Assembly: GCF_018691265.1 (NCBI RefSeq)
Contig: NW_024881313.1
Coordinates: 12,042,501 to 12,106,500, forward strand
DNA length: 64,000 nucleotides
Source of the DNA: Tyto alba
Taxonomy: Eukaryota; Chordata; Aves; Strigiformes; Tytonidae
Direction of reading: 5' to 3'
Part shown: one piece after another, positions 49,301 through 59,775 of the stretch
How positions within the stretch are numbered: position 1 is the stretch's first letter
How the letters are laid out: every line of letters starts with the position of its first letter
Position numbers and translations under genes: made by a program
Notes under the pieces: generated by a model
Seen by the model: the letters and a program-made list of their open reading frames with translations, nothing else
Database searches by the model: none
Told to the model about the DNA's origin: nothing

Positions 49301-52300
49301 GAGAGACACGGGTGGTCCCGGGAGTCAGGGGCACTTAACACAAAGCCACAGTACAGACCCGTTCGTTCTCAGCGGGGTGGTTGTTCAAAATCTCATGTAT
49401 TGGGGAAAACCGCGCAAAATCCAGTCTGGCACCTCCTCTGTTGCCTGCTGTGGAAGCGAAGCGTTATCAAACTGCTTTTATTTAACCCCTCCTCTAAGAG
49501 CTGAGCTCCTTGTGGACTTCGATGCATTGTCAAGCTCATTTTTGCAGTCTTGAAAAACGGCAAAACATTGCATTTGGAGGGGAAAAAAAAAAAAAATAAT
49601 CCAAGGATTTTTGATTGGCTGCATCACACAAGTCCAGGAGCTAAGCGCAAAGCCTGCTGGTGAGAGATGGATGGCAAAGGAGAGTCCCAAGGCTGCCTCA
49701 GTCAGCCCCTGGTACATGCGGTACTGCCGGTCCCCCACGTAAAGTGAGCTAGCTGCACAAAACCTTTATGAGGTGTTTTAAAAAACTGCGGGAATAATCT
49801 GGGGTTTGGCTCTTCCCTCAAACTTGTAATTAGAACAGAGATGTCTTAAAGAACTTATGCTCTGACATACTGGTATGATTTCAAGATATTGAGGATCAAG
49901 AACAGTGCTAAACATAAAAACTTGCAACAGAATTGTAAGAGCGTTATTGGAAGACGTGTGTTTGACAATAGATAAATGCAAGTAGGGTCAAACTAGTACT
50001 ATGATGGAGTGTGGAGGAAACACAAAGTTTGGAACGTAAAACTAGTCTGTGACAAGAGCCTGCGCTGCATTTAGCACAGCTCTGCGTGTATCAGCCATGA
50101 AAGCCTTAGCAGAGCCAAAACTCCTCCTGGTATTGCAAAGAGAGGTAGTGTATTAATGGCTGTATTAGTCTCATTTTTTAGAGCATGGAGTTGGCCAGTT
50201 GGTGCATGATGTAATTATGCATCTGAAATACTTTCAGTAAGAATTCTATGTGGTTTAGATTTTTAGTATTTTGGAAGGGCAGAAAATTCCAAAGGAAAAT
50301 GTGAAATCCATGTTCATTCTGTGCTTGAATTTTCTAGTTTTTTTGTAGCACATTATCACATCCATAGTTGATGTGTTCACACCGGCACCTCCTGTTTCCT
50401 CCACCAATTCTTTGACTACATAGGTGGCCTGACTGCACAATGAACTCCCTTCCTTAATCTGGTTTTGCCAGCCCTACCTAAATATGCCATTGCCCATGCA
50501 GTCTAGTCTTTCCTTCAAAACGCTGATCAGCTTCTTTGTTCCAGTAGGAGTTGCATATGTCTTAGCTTTTCACTCCTTAAGGGGTTTTTTTTCCCTTTAA
50601 CTGACATCCCCATCCTACTTCACATACAATTTCAGTCTTAATAGGACGAGTAGTGGGGCTCAGATTCCTTCGTTTGGACTCTGCAGATCCATGCTGACAT
50701 GTGCAGCAACAAGTTCTGCAGAATCCCCTGCCTGCCAATGGACAAGCCCCTGATCCTGTCCCATACATGGTGACTGACCGGACAACTCAAATCACATGTA
50801 AGAGGAGGAAAAGTAAACAGAACCGACACAAATTCGGCTTTATGTAGAAAAGCAGACTGAGGGACACAGACAGCTTCAAGGAATGAGAGCTTACAGCATG
50901 TAACACAGACAAGGGGAGGGGAGAGTCTTATAGAGCAGTGGATGAGTTTGCAATTCCTTTAAACATGAAAGTCAGAGCAGATGTATGGACTGTCTGGCTT
51001 CAGTTCAGCCCTCTGAGGCAGCCGGCAATGCTAGGATTATTCCAGCTTCTACCTACAAAGCCCTGGCAAGAACAGGTGATCAAGCAGAAGTTAATTAATG
51101 GCTGCCTGCCCCTGCTCATCATCAGCACCTCACATTGCCCAGCCGTTCCTTCCTCCTTCCGTCTTTGTACTCTGTCCCATGACTCAAGCCCTCTCAGCCC
51201 TTCTGTCTTACTCTTTCTCATCCTAAATCTTTCTTTTTATTCTTCCTCTACTTTTTTCCCTTTCCAAAGGAATATTCACACTTTTATCTCTGAAAATAGT
51301 ATGCACGCGTTCTTTGTTATCTTCTGTAGTCAGCTTGCATACTTTGCCCTTTCAACAGAGAAAAACCACATCAATAAAATGAACTGTGAAGTACCTAAAA
51401 TTTATTCACTGTCTCCCTAAACTTCTGGGCACTACAAGCATAGGGCTTACCAACAAATCCTCCAAATTTAGTAATTAGAAGTAAATAAAACATACAGCGT
51501 AGAAATTAACTAGAACAACCAGTTCATTGTTTGATCATCAGTCTTTGGAAGTTTCTGGCTATTAAAGCATCTATTAAAAGATAAGTCCTCCTTAGTAGAT
51601 GCTAACCTCCTTTAGTAGAGTCAGACTATTTCAAATAAGGGGAAGAGAGAATTCATGCTCCAAATGAAAGAAGCCGTCAGAAAGAATGTCTGATCCCCTT
51701 ATTTCTGCAAGGCCTTTGCCCATCTCAGCAGATAATCAAGGATGTTGAAATCTTCAGTTGCCTTTTTGGTTGAAGAAATGAGGTATTGCTGGCACACTGC
51801 TGGGAGCTGGGTACTGTACTGACATTGCTATATCCATTAAATAGCTTATAAGTGTTGTCAGTTTAGCAACTTTAAGTACTACCCTCATACACATACAAAA
51901 AATTACCTTAAAAGGTCATTTTTAGAGCAAAATTATGAAGAGATTAAATAGTACAGCTAGTATTAAAATGTCATGGCAGCTCCATCACTAACATAATACC
52001 TAAAAAGATGCCTAGAAATATTTCAGTATATCAGTTCATGTCAAACACATCAGGTCTTTCAATTATCTCAGTATTCCAGTGGTTCTCAGGTCGAGCCTTC
52101 AGTGCACAGCCTGTTGCAAGAGTAGGTGCCTGAATCTCCATTTCAGTGCTGTTCTTCAGCTGCTGGAGAAGGAGAGAAAATAATATCTCTGACTCTACTT
52201 TTGACCTAAGAAAGAATCTTTGTTGTGGTTCTGTAAAGACCATTTTAGAAGGAGTTACACAATAGCAAGTCAGCAGAGAACACATTCACACTCACATAAA

Positions 52301-53850
52301 TTACCTTAAAAATATCATTCTTACTTTAATGAAAGCGTTGAGTTTTCAAAGAAAGAAATACAATAATACAACATTTCCTCACCTAGGGAATAAACTCAAG
52401 AGTATATTTTTAACTTATCCATCAAATAATAGTATGAAATCTTGTATCTTTTTTTTTTTTTCCTGTCAGTGAACAGACAGTTAAAGCCATGACCTCCCTG
52501 TCTGAATCCAAACAGCAGACTCTTTTTTTGTCCATCAAAACATCACCATCTGTAGTAGTGAGACTGACCTCTTCAAGTATCTTTCCAAAGAGAATTGTTC
52601 CAGCTTTCACTCTTTAGCTGTACCATTACAGCAAGCACCTCTCTCAGTGATCTCTGCTCTTTTGTCTAGTACTATATGGTAAATTATAAAGAGAAAAAGA
52701 CTGAATTATATGTTCTTGCTGTTTAAAATAAAAAAGAGAAGAAATTCAGCATCAGTAGTCTCTGAACAAGAAGACTTTGAAATAATAAGCTACAAGGTCT
52801 GTTGCAGTCAAATGCTGCCAAGGAGTGTTCCTATCAGATAATTAAGATGTTTATTGCACTCCTTAATCAAACAGCTTGTCCTGCAACCCCTTAATCAAAC
52901 AGCTTTTTTAACTTAAAAAAAACGTAATTTTGTAGATTTTTGTCAGCATAAGCTTGACAGAGCTGGAAGAGAGATCTTCACACCTTTACCCTGGCTCTGT
53001 ATGCCTACCTCCTTTTCAGCAACTATGAGACCACCCCCTGTCACTCATCCCCATACAGAGGACATCATCCTCAACTCGGACCTTGCTGCAGATCCTGCCA
53101 CTGAAGTTATGTCTGAAAGATTCAATGCAAAACATACCTCACGTGCAGCTTTCCTATCTGCCCATTCAGCTAAAATTCTTGTCTAGGCTCATCTCCTTTC
53201 TCATTTACATCAATATTCCTTTCTCTGGTTTTCAAAAATGCAGTTCTGATGTTGCCATATATATTGTAATGATTCTTCTCAGCTTCTACCATGTTCATTT
53301 TCCATTTTTATCCCTCCAGTGAATCCGCCTCTGCTGCATCAGTCATAAATTTCTTGGGTTTTATTTCAGTACACTTCACAGATTTCTCTCTCCTTCATCT
53401 GCCATTTCTTTATAGCAAATGACATTTGCCGTACAAATTTGTTTAACACACTGTATTAGCCTCCTGTTCTCTGTTAAATTCTCAAACAAGTGTGTGGGGT
53501 TTTTTCTCAGTCTTAAATGGGAAAAACACCTAAAATGTGTTCCATGTAAATACCTGCAGACTCAGTTAATTTTTCCTCTCAAAATACCCTTCCACCACCA
53601 TGCTCCCAAAAAATGTTGTACGGTCCAGTGGATACTGTCTCTCATGTTGTCTCACAGTATACCTGTGCTTCCCTGCTATAGCTGTCTCTTTCTATTTGTT
53701 GTTCTGTGCTTTTATTTCCAATCCATTTGGGGCAAACTTATTATTTCAATTTTGTAATCTTTTTTCTGTCTACGATTTATGTCAGTTGTAGCAGAATTTT
53801 GAGCCATGATTAAAGCTCCTAGACATAAAAGGTATAGAAGGAATATTAGT
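49301..53850. other. Upstream intergenic DNA, no gene seen
   Basis: AT-rich sequence immediately beyond the PHF14 island. Open frames up to 160 codons (for example 50938-51420, plus) lack recognisable domains, codon pattern or splice context. A perfect 17-base direct repeat lies at 52861-52877 and 52889-52905, with a short oligo-A at 49587-49599. NDUFA4, the usual upstream neighbour in vertebrates, is not recognisable here. Confidence 0.65.
52861..52905 (+). repeat. Short direct repeat, two copies of a 17-mer
   Basis: CCTTAATCAAACAGCTT occurs at 52861-52877 and again at 52889-52905, separated by 11 bases. It is probably a small local duplication. Confidence 0.8.
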
Positions 53851-53879
53851 ATTTTCTATCATGTGACTATCAGATGGTG

Positions 53880-56300
53880 AGCATATCAGATAAACTGTGT
53901 TCTTTTTGTTTGTAAGGTACATATAATTTGGGCCACTGTATAAAGAAATACTTAATAAAGAATTATGAAGGCATTAGACTACAGAGATGATGTACTGGTT
54001 CAAATTAAGGGTCTATCTATCCTAACTGGACAGTCAGAGAAAAGCAGGAACAGAGCAAGTTTATATGATACTATCTACTGATTTTCCAACTTCCAAATAC
54101 TTTCGGCTTTGAGAATTTATTGATCCTGATGTGTTTTGTCCATTTAGTGGCCTGTAATGGGTCTTACTTCTAAGAATTTGTCTTCTAAGGACTTGTCGAT
54201 TCTCCCTTGTAACCCACATTGAGTTATTTATTGTCACAACATTATTTGGCACACAATTCCACAGATCTACTATCTTATGTATTAAAACAACCTTGTTTTG
54301 CTTGTTTTGAACCTTGTTCCTGTCATCTGCTATACCTCCCAAGTCACCTCTTTCCCAAGCTGAAGAATTGCAGACAACACAGTCACTTCTGATAGCGCAA
54401 CTGAGACAGACTTCCATTTCTCCAATGACCCTTGTTTTCCTTCCATGAATCTGTTGCAATCTTTATATATAGCCTTTCTGTACTGCAAGGACAGCACTGA
54501 AATGCAGGCAAATAGTACATTTACTCAGTTGAATAATAGTGTTTTCTATTCTGTTCTCTATTCCTTTCCTAGTCATTTTTAAGATATTTTTTTTTTCCCC
54601 CCTTGGGACAAGCTGTGAGAATTGACTGCACTGAACTGACACTTCCATAAAATTATCATAAACCCAGGTCTTGTTCCTAAGTGGAAACAGTCAATGCTGA
54701 GTCCATCATTTTATTTGTGAAGCTGGAACTGCTTTTCATCAGAATCATTGTTTTCTTTACATTTATCTGCACTGCATTTCACTTTCTTTGCATTTATTTA
54801 GATTGAATTTCATCTGCTATTTTATTTACTGCCCAGCTGAATAAGAGTTTACACCATTAGTAGTTGAGCTGTTTCACACCTGAGTTCTTTCAGAGTGGTG
54901 TATTCCTAGTATTTTATCGGATCATTTTATCTTTTTTCCTTAACATTTTATCTGTAGTTGCTTCCACAATAAATTCAAATTCAGACAGACTGTCTGCTGA
55001 GCCCTCTTCCCCCAGAGAATATACTCTAGTGTTGGAGAATCTTCATTTCTTTTCCACAGAAAATACTGATGGAAAGAATCATCTCCCTGAGTACACGTTT
55101 CATACACACCATCCACTGGCCCAGTGGACACTGGCAGATTTTTTGCTGTGTTTGAAATATGACTTAGGCTTTTTTGATTCGTTTATCTTGTTGATTCTCA
55201 AATTCTTTTTCCATTCTGCCTAATTTATCATATTTTTACATTTAATCTATTAGAGTTTATGATACTTTTTATTTTCTTGTTTTAAATACAATTTGAAGGA
55301 TTCCTTCCTGTTTATAGTAGTCTCCTTGACTTTGCTGGGAAGTGATTTCAGCTTCCTTTTATATTTTCTCTGCCATTTCCATAGGTGATAAGCACTAATG
55401 CTGCGATTCCAGTATAGTGTTCTCCAGTAGCTTACATGCCTATGAAAATTTATTTCCTTGGACTATATCTTTCAGATAAGAAGCGTCCTCATTTTCTGTA
55501 TGTCCCTTTTGAAGTAAAGCACAAGAAGTATGGGGTTTTTAAGATTTGCTGCCTTTGTAGGAATGCTGAATAAGTACATGGTCACTGTTAGAGAAGAGCA
55601 ATTCAGCAGTAAGATTTTTATTACATCCTGCTAGTTATTCAGTACAAAGTCAACTTTTGTATTTTTGGATGGGGACTCACTAACCACTTATTCTATGAGA
55701 GTCATTTGTAATGTATAATGTTTTCATCTCTGCTTGTATCTCAGTATCATGTTCAACCAGTCTGAAGGGAGGTAACAAGTCCCTCAGTACAACTGCTACC
55801 TTCCTGATTTTTCTCAGAATATTGCAGTCTGCATTGCCATCCTTTCTGAGTGGTCTTTAAGAAGGATCTAGTACTACCTCTGTCCAATTCAGTGAGGTGA
55901 CTAATTTGTTGATTTTATTTGATGTATATTACATCTTTGCTGTGGGCACAGTTTTTTCAATCATCTCACATTTATTTTCTGTCTTGATATTACGGTATGC
56001 CATCAATTGTTTTCTTCCCACCAAGTTTCCAATGTCTGCTATGTCATTCTTTTAAGTAAGGAAGGACATTCCTGTTCCTCCATCTTATTTCTTAAACTTC
56101 TAGCATTTTCCTATAAGCATGTGTACCTCTGTTTTTTTCCCATCTTGGGAATTCATTTACATTAACATTCAGTTTCCCATTTCCTACCGGAGTATTTACA
56201 TTTTTTGCCTAATCCTTTACCGGAGGATATAGAACTTCCAAGTTTATCTTTTCAGCTGCATCACCATTTCAGAGCCATGTGTGTTTATGCATTTGCGAGC
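53880..56300. repeat. Possible ancient, highly diverged interspersed repeat
   Basis: This T-rich 2.4-kb stretch reads like worn repeat consensus known from reptile genomes, for example TTTGGCACACAATTCCACAG and the later GAATGCTGAATAAGTACATG with GGTCACTGTTAGAG. The resemblance is from memory and no domain survives; open frames such as 54061-54459 (minus) carry nothing recognisable. It could equally be unique intergenic DNA. Confidence 0.25.
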
Positions 56301-56379
56301 TCTTTCACAGTCTCCTATTTAAGTGCTCATTTATGACTTTCTAGATTTTAAGCATCAAAATCACAGTGTCACTCTTTGT

Positions 56380-56835
56380 TAGGGACCTCCACCAAGAGGC
56401 CTTTCACCCTCCTAGGGCAGTTTGGCTGCCAGTGCTCAAGGCCAGCAGTGGTATGATGCAGCCCTGCGACGTTGGATTAGACTCTGGAGAAAGAACTGTG
56501 TGAGAAAGAGCCAGGAGAAGCCTTGCTGGGCGGGCTTTGCAGCTCTACAGCTGGATTTAAACTCAGATCTTACCCATGGTACCTTCCTGAACAACATTGT
56601 ATTGCCTTGCCTGATCTTACCAGGATCTTGCCTGATCCTGGCTTGGCCATAGACTTGCCTCATCGCTATGTACCTGGCCGTCAGCCATCAAACCGCTGGC
56701 TGACTCTGGTTACCATCACCAGACCCGATCTCCTCTTCCTCTTTGGGCCTTGCCACTGTGCCCTCTCTGCCTTGCTGTCAGCACCAGCTCCTCCTTCACC
56801 TCTTACAAACCAACTCCCTCTTGCAGCTCCCTGAC
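56380..56835. repeat. GC-richer patch, possible LTR or other repeat fragment
   Basis: About 450 bases are clearly richer in GC than the flanks and carry internal near-repeats (TTGCCTGATCTTACCAGGAT then TTGCCTGATCCTGGCTTGG). Overlapping open frames on both strands come from base composition. The sequence has the look of an old LTR or similar repeat, but I cannot name a family. Confidence 0.3.
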
Positions 56836-57339
56836 ACCTCCTTTGGATTAATTTCAGATAAAGTACTCCCTTTATTCTGAAACTGTTCTCCATTCATGTT
56901 GAATATGCATTCTTTCTACTTATATTATCCAGTCAAGGTAGTAAAAACTCTGCCTTTCCACCTCTTCCCAGGGTCCCAAGGAGGGCAGGAAGCATTTTAC
57001 AAAATACTATCTTAGAAATCTTAGTATTTGGCTTCCTTGTTTGCTTAAATGATCTTCCCTTTGTCAGTAGTACTGGTGCACCACAATCAGTTACCCCTTC
57101 CCAACACTTCTGAGGAGCCTATCCAGAGTCCTCAAGAGGGTTTGTCACCTGGTGCAAGCCTCATGGGTTCACACAACCAGCCATCTCTATGTGCAATGAC
57201 AGATTCTTTTACCAATATAACCTTGCTCTTCCTCAACGTTTGAGAAATAAATTACGTGCAATAGAAGTAAAGAATGTCATTCCATTGTTTTTTAATAAAC
57301 AAAGCTTACTCCCTCTTAACAAGATATGAGAAATGTGAA

Positions 57340-57400
57340 CATAAGCCGGTGATTCCCACTGATTTCAGTGGGCTCTGGCTCAGACTTCTAATGACACTGA
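57340..57400. repeat. Fragment resembling a worn archosaur repeat
   Basis: CCCACTGATTTCAGTGGGCT then CTGGCTCAGACTTCTAATG resembles a motif (...TTGACTTCAATGGG...GGATCAGGC) common in ancient reptile and bird repeats. It contains the near-palindrome CCCACTGATTTCAGTGGG. Identification rests on memory. Confidence 0.35.
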
Positions 57401-59131
57401 CTGTTACACTTTTTCCAGATGCAGTCTTTCATCCATCAAACCATTCTGTTGTTCTGAAAAAATCTGGGATGTAAAGAACATCTGCCACAACAAACATAAA
57501 AAGCACAGACCTGCTGTTACTAATGGGAAGCATTCTAAGGGGTTGGATTTAAAAAAAAAAAAAAAAAGTTAATTAATTTTACAAGATTAATAACTTTGAA
57601 CGTGAGTGCCAATGACCCTTCTCACATAAAGCTTTTCCAATACAATCTTGTTTTGGTCACACCGAGGACAAAAGATGCATCAGCTATACCGACAAAAATC
57701 TTTGTGAATTGCCATACAATAAATTCTACTGAAGGGGTTTCTATAGCTTCCTTGTAAATTCTATTTAGTTATTATCTCTAAACAAAAGAAGCTGAGCTGG
57801 CCTGGTTTGGATTTGTATGAAAAATTATAATGAAATAATAAACCCAGTAAGCAATAAAGAAAGGAAATAACTGCTTTTAATGTTCTCTGTTAAATGTAAT
57901 TGTGACATTTAGGAATCAATTTGCTTCTTTTTCTAATATTCATTATTTCACTGATTAGCACAATGTGTAGCAGACACATGAAGTCTTTTATCATCACAGA
58001 TTTTATAGCAACTAATCTGGTTTTAATCTGGTTTTGTCAAATTATGCAGGTTTTTCTTGAAAAATCATACTTTAAGGATTTGAACTGATATAAGATCCAT
58101 TTTACTGCAAAAGAAAAGGCATTCAGTTATGGTAGAGCTCCACTTCATCAAGACATATAAACACAGTTTTCTTTGTTTTTTAAAAAAGAAAATCACCAAG
58201 ACATGTCTTTGTTAAGGTACCCTGCTGGCGGCATATGGCAAAAATACTGGCACCTTGCCTGGAAAGTGCAGCAAGAACTGATAGATCTGATCTCATTCTG
58301 TGGCTGGGGAGAAAACAGACTACAGTGAAGGCCAGTCTTATGGCCTACGACCATCGATTGCTTGGCTACAAGCACGAGTTCCTGAAAACAGATGTGGGAA
58401 GGTGACCTGATTTTGCAAGTCAGTGAAAGAGATTTTACCTTCCTAAGTGATAGTAAAGCCCCCACAAGAGTCTGTTAGATCCAGACCTTCAGAAGTCTCT
58501 GTGTAATTGTGTTTTATATGCAACTGTGAAATAAAGATTTAAAGGTATAAATGTTTAAGAAATTATAGTACCAATTTCATATTTTACAGGTCAGTCTCAA
58601 TTGCAAGTATTTGTTGAGAACTGGGATGAAATCCTGCAGCTACAGAACTTCTGCAAAACCAGCAGATTTTCTTCCATACTGTCGTATTGCTGAGCCAGGC
58701 ATTCAGAGTGATGACCTGTTCCATGTGAAAAAGAGAAACACTGCCTTTTTTTTTGGGCAGTATTCAGTTTTGGAGGGATTAGTGGTAGTGAACAGAGAGG
58801 GAATCAACTGTAATTGTGATGATTAAATAACCAGAGATTCTCAAGAGGCTTGAACATCTCCAATCCCAAACATGGGCAAGACTTCTAGCTAGAAGATTCC
58901 ACTCCATCATTATGCTTATACAGATTTAAGTATTGCACTGTGATGGTTGTAGGAAGAAATAGCAGAAACACTGTACTGAAATTATTTAACAGAAAATAGA
59001 CTAATTTTAGAAAACAAGAGGAGCTTTGAGAAGCTCTTGTTTGTTACAGTCTTTGAAATTTAGCAGTAACAACATTCTGATGTTGAAGACGTACCTTTCT
59101 TTGTCCTCTTCCATGTTATAAAAGCCTTACC

Positions 59132-59154
59132 TTTTTTTTTTTTTTTTTTTTTTT
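59132..59154. repeat. Oligo-T tract
   Basis: About 23 consecutive T followed by AATTAATT. Simple repeat. Confidence 0.85.
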
Positions 59155-59579
59155 AATTAATTGTAAAAGGATTGCTATCCCCCTTCCTCATTCCCCTCCT
59201 CTTCCCATTCCTAGAAGAGGAGAAGGGGACAAACAAGAGATCCTGGATTAAACTCTTCCTCTTCAGTACTTCTACTGGAAAGGGAAAAAAAACACATACA
59301 AAAAACATGAGGCCATCGGGATTTTTCTGATTAAATACAGAATGGAATCAGTTTATAGATTGCTTTAAATATTTGTCAAATTTGGGAAATGCTGTAGAAA
59401 TTAAAATATAAAAGTTATTTTCAATTACTCCCACATGATTATAACTTTTTTTTTCTTTTTTTTTAATAGAATCTCCAACCATAATGATGTCTCCCTAGTC
59501 ACAATGATGGTAGGGTGAAGTTTCACATAAAATCTGCCATCTTCCATTCTCAATGCCTGTATCAAATTTTGCAATTATC

Positions 59580-59640
59580 CAGCCATACAATGAGCCAGAT
59601 TCTGATCTGACAAAAATCTGCCCTACCAAGAAGCCCTGTG
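59580..59640. repeat. Fragment resembling an ancient repeat
   Basis: GAGCCAGATTCTGATCTGAC resembles the GCCAGATTCTGATCTCA start of a repeat widespread in turtles, crocodilians and birds. Only a short match is visible and nothing beyond it confirms a full element. Confidence 0.35.
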
Positions 59641-59775
59641 GCTCCAAAACCAACTGATCCAGTGCAAGCCAGGGGCAGGGACAGAGGGAGAGGAGGAACA
59701 CGTGGGGAGAGAGGAAAGCGGGCACGGCTGCCCGGCTCACCAGCCGCCCGCGTTAAGTCAGCTGTGGCACACGCA
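59640..59775. other. Small GC-rich patch, possible orphan CpG island
   Basis: About 135 bases are GC-rich with about ten CpG dinucleotides (for example GCGGGCACGGCTGCCCGG and CCGCCCGCGTTAAG), unlike the AT-rich flanks. Frames on both strands are open but show no known domain. It might be a distal regulatory element or a first exon of an unrecognised transcript; neither can be shown here. Confidence 0.35.

Larger units (their letters stand above)
56836..59590. other. Intergenic DNA, mostly featureless
   Basis: AT-rich sequence with oligo-A at 57551-57567, oligo-T at 59132-59154 and one short possible repeat at 57.35 kb. No gene, splice-paired exon or RNA gene is recognisable. Confidence 0.65.

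Noticed and set aside
48456..49334. 292-codon minus-strand open frame across the promoter
   Set aside because: It is an effect of extreme GC richness. It reads Pro/Ala/Arg-rich low-complexity sequence, runs through the exon 1 donor into intron 1, and is not in frame with PHF14.
50938..51420. 160-codon plus-strand frame
   Set aside because: Composition is pyrimidine-driven (Ser/Phe/Leu-rich), with no domain, signal or neighbouring exon to support it.
54061..54459. 132-codon minus-strand frame
   Set aside because: No recognisable domain. It lies in the possible fossil-repeat block and could at most be a decayed repeat product.
56523..56834. 103-codon plus-strand frame rich in Pro, Leu and Asp
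   Set aside because: Explained by the GC-rich patch and its internal near-repeats; the opposite strand is open as well.
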